From Brevundimonas fontaquae (GTDB lineage: Bacteria > Pseudomonadota > Alphaproteobacteria > Caulobacterales > Caulobacteraceae): a stretch of DNA of 64,000 bases. Below, piece after piece: positions 16,715 to 24,861 of the stretch (position 1 is its first letter; every line of letters starts with the position of its first letter). The DNA is taken from the NCBI RefSeq assembly GCF_017086445.1, contig NZ_CP070968.1:2542001-2606000 (forward strand). The letters are read 5' to 3'. A program made the translations under genes and the position numbers. The notes under the pieces were generated by a model. That model did no database searches and was not told the origin of the DNA. It worked only from the letters and a program-made list of their open reading frames with translations.

Positions 16715-18562
16715 CTATTCGGCCGCCATCGAGGCCGCGCCGGCGTCGTCAAGACGCGCGACCAGGGCCGCGTGCTGGTTCCACAGGGCGGTCGGCAATC
16801 GATCGCCGAACTGGCGATAGAAGTCGGGGATCAGCGCCGCCTCTTCGGCCCAGACGCCTGCATCAACGTCCAGCAGGGTCGCCAATTGCGTCGGCGTCAG
16901 GTCCAGGCCTGACAGGTCCAAGGCCGTGACCGAAGGCACGCGCCCAACCGCCGTATCGACCGCCTCGGCCTCGCCGTCGATCCGCTCGCTGATCCACTTC
17001 AACACGCGCGCATTGTCACCGAAACCGGGCCAGACGAAGCGGCCATCCTGATCCTTCCTGAACCAGTTGACGAAGAAGATGCGCGGCAGTTTCGAGGCGT
17101 CTCGCCCCTGGCCCATCTTCAGCCAGTGGTCGAAATAGTCGCCCATGTTGTAGCCGCAGAACGGCAGCATGGCGAAGGGATCGCGGCGCAGTTCGCCCAC
17201 CTTGTTCTCGGCCGCTGCGGTGCCTTCGGACGCGACTGTCGAGCCCATGAAGACGCCGTGCTCCCAATCGAAGGCTTCGGTCACCAGCGGCACGGCGCTG
17301 GCCCGACGACCGCCGAACAGAATGGCGTCGATCGGCACGCCCTTGGGATCTTCCCACTCCGGCGCGATGGCGGGGCACTGGCTGGCGGGCGCCGCGAAAC
17401 GGGCGTTGGGGTGGGCGGCGGGTTCGCCGGACGCGGGATCGTGCGGACGTCCCTTCCAGTCGGTCAGGCCTTCGGGCGTCTCCTTGGTCAGCCCCTCCCA
17501 CCAGACGTCGCCATCGTTGGTCAGGGCGGTGTTGGTGAAGATGGTGTTGGAGGCCAGGGTCTCCAGTGCATTGTGGTTGGTGTTACGGCTGGTGCCCGGC
17601 GCGACGCCGAAGAAGCCGGCCTCGGGATTGACCGCATACAGTCGCCCGTCGTCGCCGAACCGCATCCAGGCGATGTCGTCGCCGATGGTCTCGGCCTTCC
17701 AGCCCGGCAGGCTGGGCTGCAGCATGGCCAGGTTCGTCTTGCCGCACGCGCTGGGGAAGGCGGCAGCGACGTATTTCGCTCGGCCCTTCGGATCCGTCAG
17801 CTTCAGGATCAGCATGTGCTCGGCCAGCCATCCCTCATCACGAGCCATGATCGAGGCGATGCGCAGGGCGTAGCATTTCTTGCCCAACAGGGCGTTGCCG
17901 CCATAGCCCGAGCCATAGGACCAAATCTCCCGCGTCTCGGGGAAATGCACGATCCATTTGTCGTCGTTGCAGGGCCAGGCCACGTCCGCCTGACCATCGG
18001 CCAGCGGCGCGCCCAGCGTATGGACGGCCGGCACGAAGACGCCCTTGTCGCCCAACTGATCCAGCGCCGGCTTACCCATCCGGGTCATCACCCCCATAGA
18101 CAGGGCGACATAGCCGCTGTCGGTGATCTCGACGCCCAGGGCGCTGATCTCCGACCCCAGCGGGCCCATGCAGAACGGGACGACATACATCGTCCGCCCA
18201 GCCATGCAGCCGTCGAACAGACCATCCAGACGTTCGCGCATCTCGATCGGATCGGCCCAGTTGTTGGTCGGACCGGCGTCAGCCTGGTCGTCCGAGCAGA
18301 TAAAGGTACGGCTCTCGACGCGCGCGACGTCGCGAGGATCGGAAGCGGCGTAGTAGCAGCCCGGCCGCTTGGTCTGATCCAGCGCCTTCAGCGTGCCCTT
18401 GGCCAGCAGATCGGCGGTGATGGCCTCTTTCTCGGCCTCGGAGCCGTCGCACCAATGGACCTTGGCGGGCTTGGTCAGGGCGGCAATCTGCTCGACCCAA
18501 GCGATCAACCCGGCATGGGCGGTGGGCGCCGGGCGCAATCCGGGCGTAGTGAGAATGGACAA
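16715..18562 (-). CDS. pckG: Phosphoenolpyruvate carboxykinase (GTP)
   Basis: A 615-residue GTP-dependent PEP carboxykinase, which converts oxaloacetate to PEP for gluconeogenesis in the cytosol. The P-loop and reactive cysteine are in [10 protein letters not shown] (residues 268-277, Cys273), a signature of the GTP class; [10 protein letters not shown] and the [14 protein letters not shown] block are further matches. Length is normal for the family. The start is TTG 18562, preceded by AGGAG at a spacing of six. It is divergent from the DUF938 gene with 196 bases between them, in which I see no further gene. Confidence 0.97.
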   Translation of the reverse strand: MSILTTPGLRPAPTAHAGLIAWVEQIAALTKPAKVHWCDGSEAEKEAITADLLAKGTLKALDQTKRPGCYYAASDPRDVARVESRTFICSDDQADAGPTNNWADPIEMRERLDGLFDGCMAGRTMYVVPFCMGPLGSEISALGVEITDSGYVALSMGVMTRMGKPALDQLGDKGVFVPAVHTLGAPLADGQADVAWPCNDDKWIVHFPETREIWSYGSGYGGNALLGKKCYALRIASIMARDEGWLAEHMLILKLTDPKGRAKYVAAAFPSACGKTNLAMLQPSLPGWKAETIGDDIAWMRFGDDGRLYAVNPEAGFFGVAPGTSRNTNHNALETLASNTIFTNTALTNDGDVWWEGLTKETPEGLTDWKGRPHDPASGEPAAHPNARFAAPASQCPAIAPEWEDPKGVPIDAILFGGRRASAVPLVTEAFDWEHGVFMGSTVASEGTAAAENKVGELRRDPFAMLPFCGYNMGDYFDHWLKMGQGRDASKLPRIFFVNWFRKDQDGRFVWPGFGDNARVLKWISERIDGEAEAVDTAVGRVPSVTALDLSGLDLTPTQLATLLDVDAGVWAEEAALIPDFYRQFGDRLPTALWNQHAALVARLDDAGAASMAAE

Positions 18563-18758
18563 GGGCGTCTCCTGAGCGAAAAGGTCCGACGATCTGACGC
18601 CGTCGTGGCCTTCAGCGCGTGACGATCACGCACTGTTACAAGCGAATTGCGCCGGGCCTGGGCGATCGTCAAGTTGCGCAAAAAATGCACAAGCAACCGG
18701 GCTTTCGCGGTGAGAAATCGCAGATGTGTTCGTCGCGTTTCGGCGATACTTAGGAGGA

Positions 18759-19394
18759 ATGAACAGCCTGGATTCCATCACCGTCTTGCCGGATGGCGCA
18801 CTGACATCGCCCGCTGCGAGGCGCAATGCCGAGGCGATTCTTAGCGTGCTCCGCGCCCATCTGTCCGCGCGTGGATCGGTGCTCGAGATCGCGTCCGGAT
18901 CGGGCGAACATGCCGCCGCCTTCGCCGCCGCCCTGTCTGATCTGGACTGGACGCCCAGCGACCCCAGCGATCAGGCCCGCGAAAGCAACGCCGCCTGGAG
19001 CCGCCAGCTCGCCCTGTCGAACCTGAAGCCGCCGTTGGCCATCGACGCCGGCGATCCCACGACATGGCCGACCGGCACGTTTGACGCCCTGTATTGTGCG
19101 AACATGACGCACATAAGCCCCTGGTCGGCGACCGAGGGGCTGATGGATCTGGCCGGTCGGGTCTTGCGACGGCCTGGCGGCCTGCTGGCGCTTTACGGCC
19201 CCTACCGCGAGGCCGAGGTTCCGCTGGCGGAGTCCAACGCGGCCTTCGACGTCAGTCTGAAGGCGCGAAACGTGCAATGGAGTTTGCGTGATCGCGAAGC
19301 GGTCGAGGCCCTGGCCCGCTCGCATGGCCTTGCGGCCACGCTGCGGGTTCAGATGCCGGCGAACAACCTCATCCTGCTGTTCCGCGCCGTCTGA
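18759..19394 (+). CDS. DUF938 family SAM-dependent methyltransferase-like protein
   Basis: A 211-residue protein of the DUF938 family. The SAM-binding motif I is VLEIASGSGEHAAAFA (about residues 39-54), and FDALYCANMTHISPW is the family's motif near the active site. Substrate unknown. The homologous region begins near ALTSPAARRNAEAIL, so either start gives a complete domain. ATG 18759 is taken, but AGGAGG ends only one base before it, far closer than normal; GTG 18726, 11 codons upstream, is the alternative. It converges exactly on the next gene (stop codons abut). Confidence 0.82.
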   Translation: MNSLDSITVLPDGALTSPAARRNAEAILSVLRAHLSARGSVLEIASGSGEHAAAFAAALSDLDWTPSDPSDQARESNAAWSRQLALSNLKPPLAIDAGDPTTWPTGTFDALYCANMTHISPWSATEGLMDLAGRVLRRPGGLLALYGPYREAEVPLAESNAAFDVSLKARNVQWSLRDREAVEALARSHGLAATLRVQMPANNLILLFRAV

Positions 19395-19886
19395 TCAGAC
19401 GATCGCGCCGACCAGCTTGGACAGTTCGGCCCGCTCGTTCAGCAGCGTCACCCCCCCGTCCTTGAACACCGCGCCCTCGGCCTGGGCCGACACGCCGAAG
19501 CTCTCGGCCGCCAGCGTGACGCCGTCGGCGAAGGCGATGACCGTCAGGCCGTTGGCGCGCGCCAGGTCGATCAACGACCGCACGGCCGCCAACGACGCCT
19601 CGTCCGTCGAACCGCCCGGGACGACTAAACCCTTAAGGCGACCTTCGACGATGTCCTTGGCCGTTGCGGTGGCCAGCACGGTCACGCCGCCGGCGATCAA
19701 ACTGGCGTCGCCCGTCGAGATCGGGGCCAGGCCCACGCCCTCGGCCCGCAACGCGCCTTCCACGTCGCCCAACTCGCCAAACGCCATGTCACGCCGCATC
19801 ACCAGCCCCATGCGCAGACGGGTGGGAACGGGACGGTTGTAACCGGTGCGACGGGGGCCTGCGGAAGATTTGTTTTGAGCGAACAA
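19395..19886 (-). CDS. DJ-1/PfpI-like protein lacking the nucleophile Cys
   Basis: A 163-residue protein resembling the DJ-1/PfpI fold: LKGLVVPGGSTDEASLAAVRSLIDLARANGLTVIAFADGVTLAAESFGV follows the usual order of the family, with a GG turn, helix, then the strand-nucleophile elbow. Where the family has Cys (A-x-CHG) this protein has FADG, so thiol-based catalysis is unlikely. The first 30 residues are basic. TTG 19886 is the start, five bases after AAGGAG. An inverted repeat TTGAAA-TG-TTTCAA sits immediately upstream. Function unknown; it may be a binding protein rather than an enzyme. Confidence 0.6.
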   Translation of the reverse strand: MFAQNKSSAGPRRTGYNRPVPTRLRMGLVMRRDMAFGELGDVEGALRAEGVGLAPISTGDASLIAGGVTVLATATAKDIVEGRLKGLVVPGGSTDEASLAAVRSLIDLARANGLTVIAFADGVTLAAESFGVSAQAEGAVFKDGGVTLLNERAELSKLVGAIV

Positions 19887-19896
19887 GACGTCTCCT

Positions 19897-19910
19897 TGAA
19901 ATGTTTCAAT
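19897..19910 (-). promoter_or_regulatory. Inverted repeat at the ribosome binding site
   Basis: TTGAAA-TG-TTTCAA is a perfect 6-base dyad with a 2-base spacer, 11 to 24 bases upstream of the TTG start of the DJ-1-like gene and overlapping its AAGGAG. It could be an operator, or a hairpin hiding the ribosome binding site. The remaining sequence to 20165 holds no gene I can support. Confidence 0.35.
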
Positions 19911-20165
19911 ACTGATCCAGATCCGACAAGCGATGCTGTCGAACCACCCACGCCGATGACCAGAAAAAAGAAAATCGACGGGTCCGACGCGTGTCGTCCC
20001 GCACTCTGGATCATTTGTGGAATGCCGTCAGATATAGTGATGATCCCGTCTGGATCAACCTGCTAGTTCGAATAGACTGGCCTTACTGATCCTGAAAACG
20101 GCGACCCGCTTGCTCGCGATCCCGCCCGGCTCTAGACAGCCGCATCGACTGGACGACGAAATCGC

Positions 20166-20945
20166 ATGGCCTTCACCCGCACCTATGATGGCGACGAACC
20201 CGTTCGCGTGAACAAGTGGCTGGGCCAGACCGGCGTCTGTTCGCGGCGCGAGGCCGATACCCTGATCGCCAACGGTCTGGTCTCCATCGATGGCGAGACG
20301 ATCAGCGACGCCGGCCGAAAGATTCAACCGGGCGAAACCCTGACCCTGAACGACACCGCCCAGGCGGCCTTGGCGACGGGCATGACCCTGGTGCTGCACA
20401 AGCCAGTCGGTTACGTCTCGGGCCAGCCAGATCCCGGCAAGATCCCGGCCGTGCGACTGCTGAAGACGCCCAATCGTATCGGCGAGGGCGAGACGCCTGC
20501 GCGAGACGCCTCCCTGCCCCCCATCGGCCGGCTGGACGAGGATTCGCGCGGCCTATTGCTTCTGTCGTCGGACGGCGTCGTCGCCAAGGCGGTGATCGGC
20601 CCTGCGTCGGAACTGGACAAGGAATATGTGGTCGTCGTCGAGGGCCAGATCACCGAAGGCAAGCTGAGCAAGCTGCGCCACGGCCTGTCGCTGAACGACA
20701 AGCCGCTAAAGCCCGCCCGCGTCACCCAGATCGAGCCGCAACGCCTTCGCTTCGTCCTGACCGAGGGCAAGTATCGCCAGATCCGCCGCATGTGCGAACT
20801 GGTCGGGCTGGAGGTCGTGGATCTCTATCGCATCCGCATCGGCCCGCTGGAACTGGGCGACCTGCCCGAGGGTCGCTGGCGCCACCTGACCGATCAGGAA
20901 CGCGCGATGCTGATCTCGGCCTCTACGACGCCTGCAGCGTCCTAA
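20166..20945 (+). CDS. RsuA/RluB/RluF-family rRNA pseudouridine synthase
   Basis: A 259-residue enzyme that isomerises uridine to pseudouridine in rRNA. An S4 RNA-binding domain covers about residues 12-60 (VRVNKWLGQTGVCSRREAD), followed by the catalytic domain with Asp124 in GRLDEDSRGLLLLSSDG and the TEGKYRQIRRMCELVGLEV motif of the RsuA branch. The long insert before GRLDED and the absence of a C-terminal extension recall RluF (23S U2604), but the target base cannot be fixed from sequence. It is a single gene convergent with the ATP12 gene. Confidence 0.9.
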   Translation: MAFTRTYDGDEPVRVNKWLGQTGVCSRREADTLIANGLVSIDGETISDAGRKIQPGETLTLNDTAQAALATGMTLVLHKPVGYVSGQPDPGKIPAVRLLKTPNRIGEGETPARDASLPPIGRLDEDSRGLLLLSSDGVVAKAVIGPASELDKEYVVVVEGQITEGKLSKLRHGLSLNDKPLKPARVTQIEPQRLRFVLTEGKYRQIRRMCELVGLEVVDLYRIRIGPLELGDLPEGRWRHLTDQERAMLISASTTPAAS

Positions 20946-20954
20946 TCGAGCGCC

Positions 20955-21719
20955 CTAACCGAGCGCTCTGAACCACCGGTCCAGCAGTTGGACCTCCGCG
21001 CGGCGCGCCTCGGTACGCTCGGCGGCCTCCGCGTCCACGCCCCACTGCTCTTCCTGGAACAGCTCGTCGATCCGCGACAGGTCGAACGCCGCCCCGCCAC
21101 CCAACGCGCCCTGTTCCACCGCCAAAGCCAATACGGCCGACCCCAGCAGCGGCACAGCCGTCGCCAGTCCGGTCAGGCGGAAGTCGTCCAGCGACAGGGC
21201 GTGCGCCTTGACCCGCGCGATGGCGTGAGGCGACTGCGGCCGATGCACGATGCCTTCAACCGGTTCCAGCGCAACACCCATCTCGCGCGCGGCCCAATCG
21301 CGCCAAGGCCCCCACTGCCGCGCCTGCCGTTCAACCAGCGGCGTCGGATGCTCAGCCAGGTAGCAGACCACATCCGATCCAGCATAGGCGGCGATCTCGT
21401 CCGCCACCGCATCGCGCGCCTGGCCAATCCGGTCGATCGCGGTCGAGGCCAATCGCGTCGCCGGCATGGTCGACGGATCTAAAAGCTTCCCCTGCGCCGC
21501 CCATTCGTCGGCGACCAACTGCGCCGCAGCCTGCGTCGGCAGGACCAACGCAGCCTTGTCCGGCGTCTTCGGCGTGCGCCCATCCAACAGCACGGCCCAG
21601 CCCCCGTCCGCATGCGGCCCCACCGTCGCTTCGGTCCAGAAACGGGAGATGCGGTCCTCTGTCTCGCGGAACCCTTTGCGAGCGGCGACCATGGGGTCGA
21701 GCGCCGGGATATGGCTCAT
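20955..21719 (-). CDS. ATP12 family F1-ATPase assembly chaperone
   Basis: A 254-residue ATP12-type chaperone, the alphaproteobacterial relative of the mitochondrial factor that binds the F1 alpha subunit during assembly. The N-terminal KGFRETEDRISRFWTEATV...WAVLLDGRTPKTP block and DEWAAQGKLLDPSTMPATRLASTAID are family signatures. The start is ATG 21719, overlapping the rluC stop by four bases (ATGA), although the open frame continues further upstream. It is the last gene of the crcB-rluC-ATP12 set, whose three genes all overlap and are probably translationally coupled. Confidence 0.92.
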   Translation of the reverse strand: MSHIPALDPMVAARKGFRETEDRISRFWTEATVGPHADGGWAVLLDGRTPKTPDKAALVLPTQAAAQLVADEWAAQGKLLDPSTMPATRLASTAIDRIGQARDAVADEIAAYAGSDVVCYLAEHPTPLVERQARQWGPWRDWAAREMGVALEPVEGIVHRPQSPHAIARVKAHALSLDDFRLTGLATAVPLLGSAVLALAVEQGALGGGAAFDLSRIDELFQEEQWGVDAEAAERTEARRAEVQLLDRWFRALG

Positions 21720-22741
21720 CGGAGTCTCTTCACACCCAGGAAGGGATCGTCTTCGGCTTCGTCTTCGGAGAAGCCGAAGTGGGCGAAGCCGGCCTTCATC
21801 TCGGGGCTCAAGGGGGCGGTGACCTTGAGAACGCCGCCGCGCGGGTGGTCCAGTTCGATGCTGCGAGCGTGCAGTTGCAGCTTCAGGGGGCCCGACAGTT
21901 CGCGCGATTTCTCGTCGCCGTATTTCGGATCGCCCAGGATGGGATGGCCGATCCCCGCCATATGGGCGCGCAACTGGTGCGTCCGTCCGGTGAAGGGGCG
22001 CAGGGCCATCCATGAGGCCCGGTGCGAGGCGCGGCTGATGGTGCTGAAGGCCGTCTCGGCCGGTTCGGCGCGCGGGTCCTTGCGCTCGGCCGGACGCATC
22101 ATCTCGAAGTCGTTGATGCCGGTCTTCTTCAGCGGCATGTCGATCTGGCCCGAATAGGGTTTCGGGTTGCCGATGACGATGGCCCAATAGGTCTTCTTGG
22201 CCTGCCGCCGCGCAAAAGCGCCCGCCAGTCGCTTGGCCGCCTCCGGCCCCTTGCCCAGCAACAGGACACCCGAGGTGTCGCGGTCCAGCCGATGGACCAA
22301 ACGCGGACGCTCCAATCCTTCGCCCCAGGCCGACAGCAGACGGTCGACGTGGCGGCTGGTCTTGGTCCCGCCCTGCACCGCCAGGCCATGCGGCTTGTTC
22401 AAGGCGATGACCATGTCGTCTTCGTACAGAACCAGCGACTTGGCGAAGGCGATGTCGCGCTCGGACAGGGTGTGCGCGTCGCCCGCCTGGCGAGAGGTGT
22501 CGTCGGGGATCGGCGGCACGCGCACGGCGGCGCCGGCGGTCAGCCGACCTTCGGGTTTGATGCGGGCGCCGTCCACGCGGATCTGGCCGCTACGGGCCAT
22601 CTTCTGCACCTGGATGTTAGACAGATGCGGCCAACGCCGACGGAACCAGCGGTCCAGCCGGATGCCGTCCTCGTCCTCGGCGACATAGATCGTCAGGACT
22701 TCGCGCTTTGGCGCGTCGGCTGCGGGCGGCTGATCAGTCAA
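21716..22741 (-). CDS. rluC: RluA/RluC-family 23S rRNA pseudouridine synthase
   Basis: A 341-residue pseudouridine synthase with an N-terminal S4 domain (about residues 25-75) and the RluA-branch catalytic motif HRLDRDTSG (residues 150-158, Asp153). Length and architecture fit RluC, which modifies several uridines in 23S rRNA. A TTG start at 22741 is inferred: it forms a TTGA overlap with the crcB stop and yields a normal N-terminus (MTDQPPAADA). The longer open frame upstream encodes nothing family-like and lies inside crcB. Confidence 0.88.
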   Translation of the reverse strand: MTDQPPAADAPKREVLTIYVAEDEDGIRLDRWFRRRWPHLSNIQVQKMARSGQIRVDGARIKPEGRLTAGAAVRVPPIPDDTSRQAGDAHTLSERDIAFAKSLVLYEDDMVIALNKPHGLAVQGGTKTSRHVDRLLSAWGEGLERPRLVHRLDRDTSGVLLLGKGPEAAKRLAGAFARRQAKKTYWAIVIGNPKPYSGQIDMPLKKTGINDFEMMRPAERKDPRAEPAETAFSTISRASHRASWMALRPFTGRTHQLRAHMAGIGHPILGDPKYGDEKSRELSGPLKLQLHARSIELDHPRGGVLKVTAPLSPEMKAGFAHFGFSEDEAEDDPFLGVKRLR

Positions 22742-23133
22742 GCGGGAACTCCAAAGGCGCGGCGGGCGACCATCAGGCCGACGAACAGGGCCGCGATGGC
22801 CAGAACCACCGAGCCGAGCACATAGGCGGCGGCCAGGCCGATCTGGCGGCGCTCGATCATCTGTACCGCTTCCAGCGAATAGGACGAAAAGGTCGTGAAC
22901 CCGCCAAGCACGCCCACGGCGGCGAACAGGCGCACCATCTCCTGCTGCGCCCCGCCCCTGAACGCCAGCCAGCCGACGAGCAGACCCATCAGCAGACCGC
23001 CGGCGACATTGGCGGCGAAAGTGCCCACGGGCCAGCCGGCATTGGGCGCAAACCGCCCGGCGGCGAGGCCCAGGCCATAGCGGGCCATGGAGCCGATGGC
23101 CCCACCTGCCGCAACGAGAAGAAAACGTGTCAT
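22738..23133 (-). CDS. crcB: Fluoride efflux channel CrcB/Fluc
   Basis: A 131-residue, four-helix membrane protein of the Fluc fluoride channel family, which functions as a dimer in the inner membrane. The key motifs are GGAIGSMARYGL near the N-terminus, GTFAANVAGG, and GVLGGFTTFSSYSLE (about residues 74-88) with the Phe-box residues. ATG 23133 is chosen because the domain starts there. It overlaps rluC by four bases. I found no fluoride riboswitch in the 40 bases before it. Confidence 0.95.
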   Translation of the reverse strand: MTRFLLVAAGGAIGSMARYGLGLAAGRFAPNAGWPVGTFAANVAGGLLMGLLVGWLAFRGGAQQEMVRLFAAVGVLGGFTTFSSYSLEAVQMIERRQIGLAAAYVLGSVVLAIAALFVGLMVARRAFGVPA

Positions 23134-23173
23134 CGTGCGGCGATATATACGCCGCCCGCACCGAAAGCGATGG

Positions 23174-23662
23174 TCAGCGCGGGATGGAGCTCTGCACCGA
23201 ACGTGCGTCATAGGCGTTCGAACGATCGGGCTTCTGGCCGCGCCCCAGAACGACCTCCAGCGTGGTCGAGGTCGGCTGTGGTCCGCTGAAGTTCAGACCG
23301 ACGCCCACGCCGACACCCGAGGCGGAATAGCCGCCATATCGGCTACTGCCGCCGCCGATCGAGACGCTTGGGCTGACGCCGCCCGCGCCCCCCGGCCGAC
23401 CATCGGTCCAGCTCTGCGTGACCTCGAACCAGTCATAGCCCTGTTCGGTGGTCAGGTCGGCGGCGCGCACCAAGGCCCAATCAGCGACACGTCCAGCCGC
23501 GCCGACGCCGTTGTAGGTGACACGATAGCGGTTGGATTCGATGCGCTGCTCGGAATACCCCTGCCCGTTCGGCCCCATCTGAGCGCCATAGGGCGCCAGG
23601 CTGGCGCAGGCGGTCAGGGCCAGGGCGGACAAGCCGGTCAGGGCGAGGGCAAAACACTTCAT
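23174..23662 (-). CDS. CC0125/CC1285-family lipoprotein
   Basis: A 162-residue predicted lipoprotein: signal peptide with lipobox ALTAC (Cys19). The mature region has YRVTYNGVGAAGRVADWALVRAADLTTEQGYDWFEV, characteristic of a small lipoprotein family known mainly from Caulobacterales and relatives, named after two Caulobacter crescentus proteins. The C-terminal half is Gly/Ser-rich and probably disordered. Function is unknown. It is monocistronic or follows the DUF1304 gene 49 bases downstream of it. Confidence 0.85.
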   Translation of the reverse strand: MKCFALALTGLSALALTACASLAPYGAQMGPNGQGYSEQRIESNRYRVTYNGVGAAGRVADWALVRAADLTTEQGYDWFEVTQSWTDGRPGGAGGVSPSVSIGGGSSRYGGYSASGVGVGVGLNFSGPQPTSTTLEVVLGRGQKPDRSNAYDARSVQSSIPR

Positions 23663-23711
23663 CAGAGGTATCCTTTCCGTGACATAGCGCCGAACCCGGC
23701 ACGGCGTTCCG

Positions 23712-24065
23712 TCAGAGGCCGAGGAGCAAGGCGGCCAGCGCCAGAGCCGCCGGCACAGCCTGGATCAGCAGAATCTTGCGGCTGACGGTCGCCGCTCCAT
23801 ACAGGCCCGCGACGATGACGCAGCCCAGGAAGAAGATCTTGATCTGAAACCCGGCCTCGCCGAGCCAAAGGCCCCACGCCAGGCCAGCGACCAGAAACCC
23901 GTTGTAGAGGCCCTGATTGGCGGCCAGCACCTTGGTCTCTTCGGCCTTCTCGGCACTCATGCCAAAGGCCTGCCGGCCGCGCGGCTTGGTCCACAGCACC
24001 ATTTCCAGGACGACAATGTAGGCGTGGATCAGGGCGACGACGCCGATCAGGATGGTGGCGATCAT
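23712..24065 (-). CDS. DUF1304 family membrane protein
   Basis: A 117-residue protein with four predicted membrane helices and the DUF1304 signatures LIHAYIVVLEMVLWT near the N-terminus and NQGLYNGFLVAGL in the middle. It is the normal length for the family, whose function is unknown. The strand is shared with the lipoprotein gene after it and the pseudouridine synthase gene before it. Confidence 0.88.
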   Translation of the reverse strand: MIATILIGVVALIHAYIVVLEMVLWTKPRGRQAFGMSAEKAEETKVLAANQGLYNGFLVAGLAWGLWLGEAGFQIKIFFLGCVIVAGLYGAATVSRKILLIQAVPAALALAALLLGL

Positions 24066-24119
24066 GGGGCCTCTCCAGTTTCCAATGCCAGTCGATCACG
24101 CTTGGAGTAGGCCCGCAAC

Positions 24120-24845
24120 CTATAAGCCCAGCGCAGTCCTCAGCGTCGCGAAATCCTCGGGCGGCGGCGCCTCGACCGTCGTCGTCCCACCCTCAGGATG
24201 CGGAAAGCTCAGTTTGGCGGCATGGAGCATCAGACGGGGCGCCGGCCCGACCGGTGTGGTCAAAGCGCCCCCGTATCGCACGTCCCCGATCAACGGCCGG
24301 CCGATATGGGCCATATGCACCCTCAACTGATGCATCCGCCCGGTCAGCGGCTCCAGCTCGACAACGGCCCCTTCCGGTCCCGCGGCCAAGGTCCGATAGC
24401 GGCTCTGCGACCCTTGCGCGCCCGGCGCGTCAAAGGCCACGACCCGCATATAGCTCTCGCGCCCGATCTCCTCGCGACGCAGAGGGGCGTCGATGGTCGC
24501 CGCCTTGGGCTCAGGCGCGGCCGACAGCAGGGCCAGATACTGTTTCCTGAACCGTCGCATCTGCAACGCCTTGCCAAGAAAGCTCGCCGCCGGCTTGGTC
24601 TTGGCCGCCAGGATCACGCCGGAGGTGTCGCGATCCAGCCGATGCACCAGTTCCGGCCGCTTGCCGTTCGACCGCGCGAACGCCCACAACAGGTCGTCCA
24701 GCGTATGCGCCTTTATCCGCCCCCCCTGGCTGGACAGGCCGCTGGGCTTGGAAAAGGCGATGACGTGCGCATCCTCGTGAATGACCCACGAACGGACGGC
24801 GGCGATTTCATCTTCGGACAGGGCGACGGGCTGGCGGTCGGTCAT
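24120..24845 (-). CDS. RluA-family pseudouridine synthase without S4 domain
   Basis: A 241-residue enzyme with the RluA catalytic motif HRLDRDTSG (residues 68-76, Asp71) and the RMHQLRVHMAHIGRPLIGD block. Unlike the rluC product it has no S4 domain, as in RluA, RluE-like or TruC-like members that modify rRNA or tRNA. The exact uridine cannot be assigned. It lies 16 bases downstream of rarA on the same strand and is probably co-transcribed with it. Confidence 0.88.
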   Translation of the reverse strand: MTDRQPVALSEDEIAAVRSWVIHEDAHVIAFSKPSGLSSQGGRIKAHTLDDLLWAFARSNGKRPELVHRLDRDTSGVILAAKTKPAASFLGKALQMRRFRKQYLALLSAAPEPKAATIDAPLRREEIGRESYMRVVAFDAPGAQGSQSRYRTLAAGPEGAVVELEPLTGRMHQLRVHMAHIGRPLIGDVRYGGALTTPVGPAPRLMLHAAKLSFPHPEGGTTTVEAPPPEDFATLRTALGL

Positions 24846-24861
24846 CCGGGGCTTCTAGAGG

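Noticed and set aside
17126..18622. 498-codon open frame antisense to pckG
   Set aside because: The PEP carboxykinase on the other strand is unmistakable; the antisense peptide is compositionally biased.
19875..20066. Possible 63-residue ORF in the intergenic region before the RsuA-type gene
   Set aside because: No ribosome binding site, no domain, and unlike neighbours in composition; it starts inside the DJ-1-like gene.
23134..23173. Fluoride riboswitch before crcB
   Set aside because: Only 40 bases are available and none of the conserved fluoride aptamer segments are visible.
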